From Tepidicaulis marinus (GTDB lineage Bacteria; Pseudomonadota; Alphaproteobacteria; Parvibaculales; Parvibaculaceae), in assembly GCF_000739695.1 (NCBI RefSeq), contig NZ_BBIO01000001.1:310001-374000 (forward strand): a stretch of DNA of 64,000 bases, written 5' to 3'. This document shows, one piece after another, positions 30,649 to 40,374 of the stretch (position 1 is the first letter of the stretch; each line of letters begins with the position of its first letter). Under the pieces are notes generated by a model, which ran no database searches, was not told the DNA's origin, and saw only the letters and a program-made list of their open reading frames with translations. Both the position numbers and the translations under genes were made by a program.

Positions 30649-31515
30649 TCACGCGGGCATCCGCCCGAACCGGCCTTCGTTGAAATCGGCAATGGCTTGC
30701 CGGATTTCCGCCTTGTCGTTCATGACGAAGGGCCCGTAAGCGGCGATGGGCTCGTCGATGGGCGCGCCGCTCAAAAGCAGCAGCTTGGCATCTTCGCGCG
30801 CGGTGATTTCCACCTCGCGCCCCGCGCGGGCAAGCTCGGCGATTTCGGCAGGTCCGGCCGGAGCGCCGTTCACGTCCACCTTGCCTTCGAGTACCGCAAG
30901 GAGCGCCGTCCATCCCTCGGGAAGATCGAGCGCCGTCTTGCCGCCTGCGCCAAGGCGCAGATCCCAGACATGCATGGGCGTGAAGCTTTTCGCCGGGCCT
31001 TTCGCGCCTGCATATTCGCCCGCAATGACGCGCACCGATCCGGCGCTATCGGCCAAGGCAACCTCGGGAATATCCGCCTTGGCGATCGCCTGATAGCCGG
31101 GCGCGGTCATCTTGTGCTCTGCAGGCAGGTTCACCCAAAGCTGGACGACCTGAAACGTGCCGCCCGAGGCGGTGAAGGCCTCGGAGTGAAACTCCTCATG
31201 CAGAATGCCGCCGCCTGCCGTCATCCATTGCACATCGCCGGGGCCGATGGTCCCGCCTTTGCCGGTGGAATCCCTGTGGCTCACCTCGCCCTGATAGACG
31301 AGCGTCACCGTCTCAAATCCCCGGTGGGGATGGGTGCCGACCCCGCGGGGGCGCGCGGCAGGTTCGAATGTGGCAGGTCCTGCATAATCGAAAAGCAGAA
31401 ACGGGCTGAAATCAGCCGCTCTTTCATGCTGATAGGAAAAGAGCGAGCGCACCGGGAACCCGTCTCCCACCCAATGGGGTGGCGGGGCGCTGTGGATCGC
31501 GAGAAGTTTTTTCAT
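30649..31515 (-). CDS. Pirin family protein
   Basis: 288 residues, two cupin domains. The N-terminal domain holds the metal-binding His set: THPHRGFETVTLVYQGEVSHRD and the later HEEFHSE. Pirins have been linked to quercetin dioxygenase activity and to redox-sensitive regulation; the role here is not known. The ATG at 31515 has AGGAGGCAGCG ahead. It diverges from the kinase-like gene at 31644. Confidence 0.9.
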   Translation of the reverse strand: MKKLLAIHSAPPPHWVGDGFPVRSLFSYQHERAADFSPFLLFDYAGPATFEPAARPRGVGTHPHRGFETVTLVYQGEVSHRDSTGKGGTIGPGDVQWMTAGGGILHEEFHSEAFTASGGTFQVVQLWVNLPAEHKMTAPGYQAIAKADIPEVALADSAGSVRVIAGEYAGAKGPAKSFTPMHVWDLRLGAGGKTALDLPEGWTALLAVLEGKVDVNGAPAGPAEIAELARAGREVEITAREDAKLLLLSGAPIDEPIAAYGPFVMNDKAEIRQAIADFNEGRFGRMPA

Positions 31516-31643
31516 CGCTGCCTCCTGATCTCGTGTGGCGTTGTGTATTGAGATAAGCAGCGCGCCGAGAAACACTATGGCGGATAATGCGCCAGACTGT
31601 TTCCGAATTGGGTATAATTGTTCCTCTTTCCTGGGAGGTCATC

Positions 31644-32546
31644 ATGGCGGAACATCAGGGCACGCCGCCTGCCGAAATTGACGCGAGCGAAGAGCTGGTT
31701 CGCGCGCTCCTAGAGGCGCAGCATCCGGACCTTGCAGAATTGCCGCTCATCCTTTTTGAAAACGGCTGGGACAATGTCATGTACCGGCTGGGGCGCAAAT
31801 TGCTGCTGCGCCTGCCCCGCCGCGCGCTTGCCGCCCCGCTTGTCGGCCATGAACAAGACTGGCTGCCGCAGCTCGCGCCAAGCTTGCCGCTCCCCGTTCC
31901 CGCCCCTTTGCGCATCGGACTTCCCGGTGCGGGTTATCCCTGGCGCTGGAGCGTTCTGCCGTTTCTGCCCGGCCGGCCCGCCGACCGGGCACCGCCGGGG
32001 CCGGATGAAGGTCCTGTGCTCGGCGAATTCCTTCTCGCGCTGCACCGGCCGGCGCCCGCCGACGCCCCGCCCAATGAATTTCGCGGCATACCGCTGGCCG
32101 AGCGACGCGCCATTGTCGAGGCGCGTCTTGCACGGCTGAAGGAAAGTACGGAGGCGATTACCGGGGCGGTGGAAGAAGCCTGGCGCGCCGCGCTCGCTGC
32201 CCCGCCTTCAGAAGAAAAGCTCTGGCTGCACGGCGATCTTCACGCCGGCAATGTGCTGACCGATGGGGGGTGTTTTGCTGCCATCATCGATTGGGGGGAC
32301 ATCACCGCCGGCGATGCGGCGACGGACTTGGCCGCAATCTGGATGTTGCTGCCGCAGGAAAAAGCCCGCGCCGAGGCGCTGGAAGTGTACGAGCCCTCCG
32401 CCGCGCGCCTTGCCCGTGCCAAGGGCTGGGCGGTCAGTTTCGGCACCATGTTGCTGGAAACCGGCCTCACCGATAATCCGCGCCATGCAGATATGGGCGC
32501 GGCGATTTTAGCGCGCCTTGGCGAGGATGTTGCGGCGGGGCTTTAG
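31644..32546 (+). CDS. APH-family aminoglycoside phosphotransferase-like kinase
   Basis: 300 residues of the APH/choline-kinase fold. The catalytic loop is LWLHGDLHAGNVL with the Brenner His-Gly-Asp, and the metal site is IIDWGDITAGD. Members phosphorylate aminoglycosides, macrolides or endogenous small molecules; nothing here fixes the substrate and no resistance context is seen. GGGAGGTCATC precedes the ATG at 31644. A bidirectional terminator separates it from the chemoreceptor gene. Confidence 0.87.
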   Translation: MAEHQGTPPAEIDASEELVRALLEAQHPDLAELPLILFENGWDNVMYRLGRKLLLRLPRRALAAPLVGHEQDWLPQLAPSLPLPVPAPLRIGLPGAGYPWRWSVLPFLPGRPADRAPPGPDEGPVLGEFLLALHRPAPADAPPNEFRGIPLAERRAIVEARLARLKESTEAITGAVEEAWRAALAAPPSEEKLWLHGDLHAGNVLTDGGCFAAIIDWGDITAGDAATDLAAIWMLLPQEKARAEALEVYEPSAARLARAKGWAVSFGTMLLETGLTDNPRHADMGAAILARLGEDVAAGL

Positions 32547-32563
32547 CGGCAAAGGAGCAAAAG

Positions 32564-32593
32564 AAAAGGCCGGTCCCAGAGGACCGGCCTTTT
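32564..32593. terminator. Bidirectional terminator
   Basis: AAAAGGCCGGTCC-caga-GGACCGGCCTTTT, a 13-bp perfect stem with A and T ends, between the convergent kinase and chemoreceptor genes. Confidence 0.92.
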
Positions 32594-32613
32594 GCTTGTT
32601 CGGTGCGCAGCGT

Positions 32614-34683
32614 TTAAGCGGCGCGGATCTGTTTGAGGAAACGGTGCACTTCCTCTTCCAGCGTTTTCGACTGGCTGTCGAGCGAGTTCGTCGCATTGGC
32701 CATTTCCCGCACGGCCTGGCTCGTCTTGGACGCGCCGTTCTGCACATTGGAAATGGAGTGAGACACTTCGTTAGTACCCTGCGCGGCCTGGGCCGTATTG
32801 CGGGAGATTTCCTGCGTCGCCGCCGATTGTTCTTCGACAGCCGAGGAAACCGAGGTCATGGCCTCGCGGATCTTCGCAATCGTGTTGCGGATATCCTCGA
32901 TGGCTTCCACCGCGCTTGCCGTCACGCCCTGCATATCGGCGATCTGGCCGGAGATTTCCTCCGTGGCTTTTGCGGTCTGATCGGCGAGTTCTTTGACTTC
33001 CGTCGCCACCACGGCAAAGCCTTTGCCTGCCTCGCCCGCGCGCGCCGCCTCGATCGTGGCATTGAGGGCGAGAAGGTTCGTCTGGCTGGCAATGTCGTTG
33101 ATGAGTTTGACCACATCGCCCACCCGCTGGGCGGCATCGGAAAGGCTCGCCATCACTTGGTGGTTGGCTTCTGCCTTGTTCACCGCATCGGCGGCGATGG
33201 CGCTCGACTGCGACATTTGCTGCGCGATCTCGCTGATGGAAGCGGACATTTCCTCGGTCGCCGAGGCCACGGTCTGCACATTGGCATTGGCTTCCTCGGA
33301 GGCCGACGCAACGGCGGCGCATTCCTGGCCGGTCTCTTCGGCGGTGCGCGAAAGATCGTCGGCCACGCCGCGCAGCTGTGTCGAGCCGGAGACGACGGTT
33401 TGCAGGATCTTGCCCACACTTTCCTCGAAAGATTGGGCAAGTTCGGCCATAGCGCGGCGCTTGTCTTCGGCGGCGCGGGCCTCGGCTTCTTCCTGTTCTT
33501 TCTTCACGCGTTCCATCTCGATCGCGTTTTCCTTGAAGACCTGCACGGCAGCCGCCATGGCGCCAAGCTCGTCCTGGCAGTCACGGGCCGGCACCTCGAT
33601 GCCGTGATGGCCTTCGGCAAGTTCCTTCATGGCGCCGGTCATGCCCAGGATCGGATTGGAGATCGTGCGGGCAAGATACCACGCCACCGCCCCTGCCAGC
33701 GCGATAACCAGAACCGCAACGATGGCGCTTGTCACGAGCAGGCGGTTGGTCGCGGCAAAGACGCGCGCTTCGGGCACGGTAACGACCACGGCCCAGTCTT
33801 TGTCGATGCCGTAAAGGTCGATGGTTGCAACCGCGCGCACGACATTGTCACCGGCGGAATTCTGAAGATCGGTGAAGACGGCATTCTCCTGGCGCGCCAC
33901 GCTTTCCATGACCTCCGGCGACATGCCGAATTCCACGGCGGGCTTGCCGGCGCGTTCTTCGTTGCGTTCGGCGACATAAAGACCACCATTGGAGAGAACA
34001 GAGATATAACCCTCGCCCAGCGGACGTGTCTCGCGGATGAGATCGGCCACGTCTTTAAGCAGAATGTCGACGCCGCCCACCCCGATCACTTCATCGTTCA
34101 CCTTCACCGGGAAGGCGAGTGTGGTGATGAGCTGGGTCTTGCCGTCGACTTCATAAGGATAAGGCTCGAGCGCCTGGGGTTTGCCGCTGTCGTGAGCCAA
34201 AAGATAATAGTCGCCCGCGCCCGGCGTGTCGTAATCGATCAGCGGGTCGACGACGATTTTGCCGCCTGCGCCAAAAGCAACGTAAGGCACGAAGCGGCCT
34301 GTCGCGTCATGGCCGAGTGTGTTCGCATAGCCGCCATCCATGCCGTCAAAGGCATTCAGATCGAAACCGATCCAGGTGCCGAGCAATTGCGGGTTGTCGG
34401 CAAGGAAGCGTATCAGCATGGATTCAAAGGCGGTACGGTCCGTATCGCCCGTTGCAACCGCATTCGCGCCGGCAGAAGCGATGACGCGGCCGATAACGCC
34501 TTGCTGGTTGATCAGATCGGCGATGCGGGCAGCTTCTTTTTCCGCCTCTTCGCGGATTTCGGTCATCGCCGCTTCGCGCGTCATGCCCGAGGCGATATAG
34601 GTCAGCGTCGCGCCGGTCGCCAGAACTGCGCCCGTGGCGATCGCGATCATCACAAGGATCAACCGCATAGAGATTGATTTCAT
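32614..34683 (-). CDS. Methyl-accepting chemotaxis protein with periplasmic Cache domain
   Basis: 689 residues. A TM helix ([18 protein letters not shown]) is followed by a large periplasmic sensor of the dCache type to about 330 (features include [12 protein letters not shown] and YYLLAHDSG), a second TM ([20 protein letters not shown]), HAMP and the cytoplasmic signalling tip with [27 protein letters not shown]. It signals to CheA through CheW. No cheA/cheW genes are nearby. The C-terminus lacks a tethering pentapeptide. The ATG at 34683 has no clear Shine-Dalgarno; 34692 is an alternative. Confidence 0.92.
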   Translation of the reverse strand: MKSISMRLILVMIAIATGAVLATGATLTYIASGMTREAAMTEIREEAEKEAARIADLINQQGVIGRVIASAGANAVATGDTDRTAFESMLIRFLADNPQLLGTWIGFDLNAFDGMDGGYANTLGHDATGRFVPYVAFGAGGKIVVDPLIDYDTPGAGDYYLLAHDSGKPQALEPYPYEVDGKTQLITTLAFPVKVNDEVIGVGGVDILLKDVADLIRETRPLGEGYISVLSNGGLYVAERNEERAGKPAVEFGMSPEVMESVARQENAVFTDLQNSAGDNVVRAVATIDLYGIDKDWAVVVTVPEARVFAATNRLLVTSAIVAVLVIALAGAVAWYLARTISNPILGMTGAMKELAEGHHGIEVPARDCQDELGAMAAAVQVFKENAIEMERVKKEQEEAEARAAEDKRRAMAELAQSFEESVGKILQTVVSGSTQLRGVADDLSRTAEETGQECAAVASASEEANANVQTVASATEEMSASISEIAQQMSQSSAIAADAVNKAEANHQVMASLSDAAQRVGDVVKLINDIASQTNLLALNATIEAARAGEAGKGFAVVATEVKELADQTAKATEEISGQIADMQGVTASAVEAIEDIRNTIAKIREAMTSVSSAVEEQSAATQEISRNTAQAAQGTNEVSHSISNVQNGASKTSQAVREMANATNSLDSQSKTLEEEVHRFLKQIRAA

Positions 34684-34968
34684 ATGGAGCCCCATTGTTC
34701 TCAATTGTCCGGTATCGCGCTGCCGCGCGCACCTTCCTGTTGAGCCAATAACTCCATGCAACCCTCTAATACGGCCTTAATTTCAGGGTCTTTCGCACGA
34801 TTTTTCACGTTCCCGTCAGGAGGGGGAGCGCTCGATTGCGCCCCTTCCCGCAGCGGGACACCGCCTGGCGAGGATTTGCCTAAGTTCTGCCCAGCTTTTG
34901 GGGAAGAATGCGGTTCTCGTTTAGGACTCGTTAACCCTCTCTTTCTAGCGTCACTGAAACAGCTCTCG

Positions 34969-37605
34969 ATGATGGATTCCGACAATATGAGCTCCGGGGG
35001 AAACAGGCGCGGGGAACGGGATAAAAAACCCTCCCGCGCCGATGCATCCGGCAGCCGGGAAAGCGCGCAGGAAACCTGGCGCGAGCGCCGGGTGCAGGGG
35101 CTCGGCACAGTGCGCCTTGGGCCTGAAGGCGAGGGCAAGACACGCCTGAAAAGAGAGGCGCCAGGCAGCGAACCGGAAAGCGGGCGGAAAGAGGATGGAC
35201 CGGAGCACGGGCCGAAATCGACTTTCGACCTGCGCGATGTTTATCCCGTGCCTCCCTTCGCAGGGCAGGTGCCTCCTGCAAAAAAAGCTGCGAAGAAAAA
35301 ACGCGCAACCACGGATGACGACGTGACGGCAAAATCCAAACCCGCAAAGCGCGCCGCAAAGAAAACGCCCGCCAGAAAACCGGCAGCGAAAAAACCGGCC
35401 GCCAAGAAAACCGTCCGCGAAAAATCCCGCACGGCCGATGCGCAGCCCTCCATGAGCTATTTCGATTGGGCCATTCGCGGCCCGCGATCATCATTAAGCG
35501 CGCTGAAATCGGTGGCGGGCATATTCGCGCCGCCGCGCCGCAAAAGACGCTCTTCGGGCGGAGGCGGCTCGGGCGGCAATGGGAATGGCGGGGGCGGTGG
35601 CCGGAGCGGCAGCGCCCGGCGTTCTTCCCGTAAACCTATGCCGGTGAAAGCGGGCAAGCTTGGTTATTGGACGGCGGTCTGCGCGGCTTGGGGCGGCATC
35701 TTCCTCGGCATGATCATTTTTTATTATGCTGTCACGCTGCCGGGCACGGACGAGCTTTGGGATGTCGATAACAGTCCCGGCGTCACGCTGGTTTTCGAAG
35801 ACGGCGCCGTGCTTGCGAACCGGGGCGGCTTTGCCGGCGCGGCGGTGCCGCTTGCCGATTTGCCCCCGCATCTCGTTCATGCCGTGCTCGCCATTGAGGA
35901 TGAGCGCTTCTATTCGCATTTCGGTATTGATCCGCGCGGCATTTTGCGCGCGGCCTGGGTAAATTTCAAAACCGGCTCCTTCACGCAAGGCGGCTCCACC
36001 ATCACCCAGCAGCTTGCCAAGAACGTTTTTCTCGAACCCGACCGCACGCTTGGGCGCAAAGTGCAGGAAGTGCTGCTCGCCCTCTGGCTCGAGGCGCGCT
36101 TCACCAAGGATGAAATTCTCACGCTCTATCTCAACCGGGTTTATTTCGGCGGCGGCGCTTATGGTGTGGAAGCGGCGGCGCGGCGCTATTTCAACAAATC
36201 CGCCCGCGAGGTGACCCTTGCCGAAGGGGCGATGCTGGCCGGGCTTTTGAAAGCGCCCTCGCGCTATGCCCCGACGCGCGATCTTGAGCTTGCGCAGGAG
36301 CGCGCGGCGACGGTGCTTGCCAATATGGTGCGTGAAGGCTTCATCAGCCAGGAAGAAGGCCAATATGCCTTCGATCATCCGGCAACGCTGAATGGGTATA
36401 AGGGCTCAGGCTCGGTCAATTACGCGGTGGACTGGGTCTTGGGTGTGCTGCCGAGTTTCGCCGGCCGTCCCACCTCCGACACCCGCGTCGTCACCACCAT
36501 CGATCCTTATTTGCAGCGCAAGGCGGAAGCTGTGGTGGAAGAAGCGCTGGCGCGGGACGGGGAAAAACTCGGCGCGCGCCAGGCCGCTCTCGTCGCCATG
36601 ACGCCGGACGGGGCGGTGAAAGCCATGGTGGGCGGACGCTCCTACCGGGAAAGTCAGTTCAACAGGGCCGTGCAGGCCAAGCGCCAGCCGGGTTCCGCTT
36701 TCAAACCCATCGTCTATCTTGCCGCCATCGAAGGCGGGCTTTCCCCGCAAAGCGTGCGCGTCGATGCGCCGATCAGCGTCGATGGCTGGTCGCCGGAAAA
36801 TTACGGGCGCAAATTCGAAGGCATGATGCCGGTGCACCGCGCGCTCGCCCGCTCGGTGAACACGGTCGCGGTGCAGATTTCAGAAGAAGTGGGCCGGGAT
36901 CAGGTGATCCGCACGGCGCGCCGTCTCGGCCTTTCATCGTCCATGCAGCCGCATCCATCGCTGGCGCTCGGCACGTTCGAGACGACCCTTTTGGAGCTGA
37001 CTGCTGCCTATGCGTCTTTTGCCAATGGCGGCTACGGCGTCATTCCGCATGGCATCGAGCGGGTGGAAACGGGCACGGGCGTCCTGCTTTACGAGCGCCG
37101 CGGCGACGGGCCGGGCCGGGTGATCTCCCCCCGTGCCCTCGGCGCCATGAATTTCATGCTGAAGGAAGTGATGGAAAGCGGCACGGGCCGCAAAGCCGCC
37201 CTCGATGGGCGCCCCGCCGGCGGTAAGACCGGCACGAGCCAGGACAGCCGCGATGCCTGGTTCATCGGCTATACCGCCGACATCGTGGTCGGCATCTGGG
37301 TGGGCAATGACGATTCAACGCCCATGAACCGTGTGACCGGCGGCACGCTGCCCGCCGTCATGTGGCACGACTTCATGGTGCGCACGCAGCAGAAGGTGCC
37401 CGTCTCCGCCTTGCCCGGCTCCTTCGACGGCTCGGACGTGGGCACCGCCTCCATTGCAAGCGGCAATGATGAGAACTGGCCTTTCTCCGTTGGGCGCGAC
37501 GAGCAGCCCGATGAAGCGCGCTCTTTCCTCGACCGGATTTTCGGCGCGGTGGCCCAGGAAGAAGAAACGGCGCCGGACCTCAGGCCCGGGCGCAAATGGC
37601 GCTAG
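34969..37605 (+). CDS. Class A penicillin-binding protein 1A with a basic N-terminal tail
   Basis: About 878 residues. The N-terminal 230 are cytoplasmic, disordered and basic, with a Lys/Ala/Pro-rich stretch (KKTPARKPAAKKPAAKKT) and a Gly/Arg-rich stretch. A TM helix (AVCAAWGGIFLGMIIFYYAV) leads to a GT51 glycosyltransferase (EDERFYSHFGIDPRG; GGSTITQQLAKN) and a transpeptidase with SxxK (RQPGSAFKPIVYL), SVN and KTGTS. It polymerises and cross-links peptidoglycan. The start is uncertain: ATGs at 34756, 34969 and 34984 are all in frame and none has a good Shine-Dalgarno. Confidence 0.93.
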   Translation: MMDSDNMSSGGNRRGERDKKPSRADASGSRESAQETWRERRVQGLGTVRLGPEGEGKTRLKREAPGSEPESGRKEDGPEHGPKSTFDLRDVYPVPPFAGQVPPAKKAAKKKRATTDDDVTAKSKPAKRAAKKTPARKPAAKKPAAKKTVREKSRTADAQPSMSYFDWAIRGPRSSLSALKSVAGIFAPPRRKRRSSGGGGSGGNGNGGGGGRSGSARRSSRKPMPVKAGKLGYWTAVCAAWGGIFLGMIIFYYAVTLPGTDELWDVDNSPGVTLVFEDGAVLANRGGFAGAAVPLADLPPHLVHAVLAIEDERFYSHFGIDPRGILRAAWVNFKTGSFTQGGSTITQQLAKNVFLEPDRTLGRKVQEVLLALWLEARFTKDEILTLYLNRVYFGGGAYGVEAAARRYFNKSAREVTLAEGAMLAGLLKAPSRYAPTRDLELAQERAATVLANMVREGFISQEEGQYAFDHPATLNGYKGSGSVNYAVDWVLGVLPSFAGRPTSDTRVVTTIDPYLQRKAEAVVEEALARDGEKLGARQAALVAMTPDGAVKAMVGGRSYRESQFNRAVQAKRQPGSAFKPIVYLAAIEGGLSPQSVRVDAPISVDGWSPENYGRKFEGMMPVHRALARSVNTVAVQISEEVGRDQVIRTARRLGLSSSMQPHPSLALGTFETTLLELTAAYASFANGGYGVIPHGIERVETGTGVLLYERRGDGPGRVISPRALGAMNFMLKEVMESGTGRKAALDGRPAGGKTGTSQDSRDAWFIGYTADIVVGIWVGNDDSTPMNRVTGGTLPAVMWHDFMVRTQQKVPVSALPGSFDGSDVGTASIASGNDENWPFSVGRDEQPDEARSFLDRIFGAVAQEEETAPDLRPGRKWR

Positions 37606-37608
37606 GCT

Positions 37609-38388
37609 TTAAGCCTCCGCCAGATCGGCGCTTTCGAAAAATCCCGTTTCCGATCCGTAGCGATGCAGGCCCGGTCCTTCGTTTTCCAGCCATTTCATGG
37701 CGGCGCGATAGTCCGGCATAAGCTCGGCAACGAGCCGCCAAAAGCGGAAGCCGTGATTCATATGCACGAGATGAGCAGCTTCATGCGCGGCCACATAATC
37801 GAGCACATGGGGTGGGGTAAAAATCAGCCGCCAGGAAAAGGAAAGCGCCCGGCTTGAGGAGCAGGAGCCCCAGCGGCTTGTCTGATCGCGCAAGGTGATG
37901 CGCTTCGGGCGCACACCGACTTGCGCGGAATGGGCGAGCACGCGCTCATTCAGCGCGGCGCGGGCTTGCGCTTTCAGCCAATCGGTAAGGCGGCGGGCGA
38001 GAAATTTTTCATCGCCGCGCACGATAAGTTTTGGTAGTGCCGTCTCGCTTGCCTCTTCAACGCGCACCGTGCCGCGCGCGCCCGCTTCATGGACGATTTC
38101 ATGCAGGACACCGCGAAAGGGAATAAGCGCGCCCGGCGCAAAGGGCACTGCATCGGGCACGATCTGCAATTGCTCGGCAATCCAGTCTTTATGCTCACGG
38201 GCGAAGGACAGCGCGGCGGGCATGCTGCGGCGCGAGGGAGAGGTAACGCAGATACGGCCCGCCGTCAGATCGACGCGCAGCACGAAACGGCGCGCGCGCG
38301 GATTGTGACGAACGGTAACGGGCAGGCGGCGGCCATCGACTTCAATGACATTGGTCAACAGCGCGCTGGATCGTGGGGGCTTGGACAT
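37609..38388 (-). CDS. YgjP/SprT-like zinc metalloprotease (M48 family, DUF45)
   Basis: 259 residues. The zinc motif is VAAHEAAHLVHMNHG (HExxH plus a distal His), and the segment SRWGSCSSSRALSFSWRLIF typical of this family is present upstream of it. No signal peptide or membrane segment, so cytoplasmic. The physiological substrate is not known. Only three bases separate it from the convergent PBP1A stop, so no shared terminator hairpin fits between them. Confidence 0.9.
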   Translation of the reverse strand: MSKPPRSSALLTNVIEVDGRRLPVTVRHNPRARRFVLRVDLTAGRICVTSPSRRSMPAALSFAREHKDWIAEQLQIVPDAVPFAPGALIPFRGVLHEIVHEAGARGTVRVEEASETALPKLIVRGDEKFLARRLTDWLKAQARAALNERVLAHSAQVGVRPKRITLRDQTSRWGSCSSSRALSFSWRLIFTPPHVLDYVAAHEAAHLVHMNHGFRFWRLVAELMPDYRAAMKWLENEGPGLHRYGSETGFFESADLAEA

Positions 38389-38443
38389 GCAGACGAATCA
38401 CACTCAACATTGTTTCAGCTCAAAAAGCGTCTAAGCTCGTCTC

Positions 38444-38893
38444 ATGTCAAGTATACCCCGTTTTCATCTCGCGTTCCCGGTTCATGATCTGGAGGCGGCG
38501 CGGCATTTTTACCGGACGCTTTTGGGCTGCCGCGAAGGGCGCTCGGACAGCGCTTGGGTGGATTTCGATTTTTACGGTCACCAGATCGTGGCGCATCTCG
38601 TTTCGCCTTCTTCTGCAAGCGCGGCGCGAGGGAAACACGAAGATGCAGGCGCCAATCATGTGGACGGCGAAGATGTACCGGTGCCGCATTTCGGGCTGAT
38701 CCTGAAATGGGACGATTGGACGGCGCTGGCGGAAAAAGCAAAAGCAGCAGGGATCGCTTTCGTCATCGAGCCGCAAATCCGCTTCAAAGGCAAAGCGGGC
38801 GAGCAGGCAACGATGTTCTTTCGCGATCCGAGCGGCAATGCGCTGGAGTTCAAAGCGTTTCGCGATGAACGTCAGATTTTCGCGGTGGATTGA
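38444..38893 (+). CDS. VOC (glyoxalase/dioxygenase superfamily) protein
   Basis: 149 residues with the paired beta-alpha-beta-beta-beta units of the VOC fold. The N-terminal half has [22 protein letters not shown] and the second half [21 protein letters not shown], with the C-terminal [15 protein letters not shown] supplying a probable Glu metal ligand and the early His another. The substrate is unknown. It is divergent from the YgjP gene, 55 bases away. Confidence 0.88.
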   Translation: MSSIPRFHLAFPVHDLEAARHFYRTLLGCREGRSDSAWVDFDFYGHQIVAHLVSPSSASAARGKHEDAGANHVDGEDVPVPHFGLILKWDDWTALAEKAKAAGIAFVIEPQIRFKGKAGEQATMFFRDPSGNALEFKAFRDERQIFAVD

Positions 38894-38910
38894 AGAAAAG
38901 AAGTGAGGGC

Positions 38911-40176
38911 TTAAGCGGCGCCGTCATGCTTGCGGATGCCATCATGCTTGCGGATGAAGGCGCTGACACGCGGGGCAATGTCTTCTTCCCAGCGCGTGCC
39001 GTTGAAGACGCCGTAATGACCGACGCCTTTTTGCTCATAATGGGCGCGGTTTTCATCCGGAATATTCTTGCACATGACATGGGCAGCGAAGGTCTGGCCG
39101 ACACCTGAAATGTCGTCCTTCTCGCCTTCCACGGTCATGAGCGCGGTCTTCGTAATCGCGCCGAGATCGACCTTGCGGCCTCTATGCGTGAAGAGCCCGC
39201 GGGGCAAATGATGCTCGACGAAAACGCGCTTGATGGTCTGCAGATAATAATCGGCGGGCAGGTCCATCACCGCGAGATATTCATCGTAAAAGGCGCGGTG
39301 CTTGGCCGCCGAAGAACCGTCCCCTTCCACAAGGTGGCTGAAATAGTCCCAATGGGCGCTGACATGGCGGTCGAGATTCATCGCCATGAAACCTGAAAGC
39401 TGCAGGAAGCCCGGATAGACGGGCCGGCCGTGACCGGGATGCGGCCAGGGCACATTCATGATCACATTGGCCGGGAACCAGTCATAGCCCTGGGTCGTGG
39501 CGAAGCGGTTCACCTCGGTCGGGTTGATGCGGGTATCGATGGGCCCGCCCATCATGGTCAGCGAGCGCGGGGCGGCCTTGTCGCCGTCTTCGTTCATCAG
39601 CGCCGTGGCGACAAGCGCCGGGACGGAGGGCTGGCAGACGGCGAGCATGTGGAGGTCCGGACCGAGAACCGCGCACATCTCGCGCAGGTAATCGACATAG
39701 TCTTCAAGATCGAACGTGCCCTCGCTCATCGGCACCATGCGCGCATCGGCCCAGTCGGTGATGTAAACATCGTGGCGGGGGAGCAGCGCTTCGACCGTGC
39801 CGCGCAGCAAGGTGGCGTAATGGCCGGAAAGCGGGGCGACGATCAGGAGGCGGCTCTTGGCCTCGGCGGGCACGAGTGCCTCGTCGCGTTTGAAATGCAA
39901 CAGCCGCCCGAAGGGTTTTTGCCAGACCACTTCCTCGCGCACCGGCACCGGCTTGCCGCCGATTTCGGTTTCCGCGAGCCCGAATTCCGGCTTGGCGTAG
40001 CGGCGGGTGGTGGTTTCGAAAAACTCGCAGGACGCGGCGAGCGTGCGCCCGAGCTCGGTGCCGTAAAGCGGATGGCTCTCATGCCCCAGCGCTGCCGCGC
40101 TCCACTGCGCCGCGGCCCGCAGGGGCGCGACGGCGGCATGGTTGAGTTCGAACATCTGATAGAGCAAACGGTTCAC
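38911..40176 (-). CDS. phaZ: Intracellular polyhydroxyalkanoate depolymerase PhaZ
   Basis: 421 residues from a GTG at 40176 (VNRLLYQMFELNHAAVAP), matching the LYQxxELNHAA start of the family. The nucleophile is Cys181 in LHMLAVCQPSVPALVA, as in the Cys-type intracellular PhaZ of Ralstonia. LIVAPLSGHYATLLRGTVEALL is also diagnostic. It mobilises stored PHB. An ATG at 40155 is an alternative start. The last residues repeat KHDGIR/KHDG through an 18-base tandem duplication. No PHA synthase gene is in the window. Confidence 0.93.
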   Translation of the reverse strand: MNRLLYQMFELNHAAVAPLRAAAQWSAAALGHESHPLYGTELGRTLAASCEFFETTTRRYAKPEFGLAETEIGGKPVPVREEVVWQKPFGRLLHFKRDEALVPAEAKSRLLIVAPLSGHYATLLRGTVEALLPRHDVYITDWADARMVPMSEGTFDLEDYVDYLREMCAVLGPDLHMLAVCQPSVPALVATALMNEDGDKAAPRSLTMMGGPIDTRINPTEVNRFATTQGYDWFPANVIMNVPWPHPGHGRPVYPGFLQLSGFMAMNLDRHVSAHWDYFSHLVEGDGSSAAKHRAFYDEYLAVMDLPADYYLQTIKRVFVEHHLPRGLFTHRGRKVDLGAITKTALMTVEGEKDDISGVGQTFAAHVMCKNIPDENRAHYEQKGVGHYGVFNGTRWEEDIAPRVSAFIRKHDGIRKHDGAA

Positions 40177-40240
40177 GCCATATCCGGTTTCTGCGGGGCT
40201 CAATTGCCGGCATTGCGGGGGCGGCGAAAGCGCCCAAAAT

Positions 40241-40310
40241 TTGTGCAATGCAGCGCGAATTCTACCGATTTATGACGTTTGGACAAGATTTTTTGCGCTG
40301 CACAATGCAG
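40241..40310 (-). promoter_or_regulatory. phaZ promoter bracketed by TGC-rich motifs
   Basis: On the minus strand -35 TTGTCC (40281-40286) and -10 AGAATT (40258-40263) are 17 bases apart. TTGTGCAATGCAG (40241-40253) lies at the predicted start point and CTGCACAATGCAG (40298-40310) just upstream of the -35. Both contain CA-ATGCAG and resemble the TGC-rich sites of PHB regulators (PhaR). Two sites flanking a promoter suggest repression; the protein is inferred. Confidence 0.45.
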
Positions 40311-40374
40311 AACGCGGTAATGACAGGCATAAAAGCTGAGGAAAAAGAAGGACTTAGCGGCTTTCTTGAGAGCC

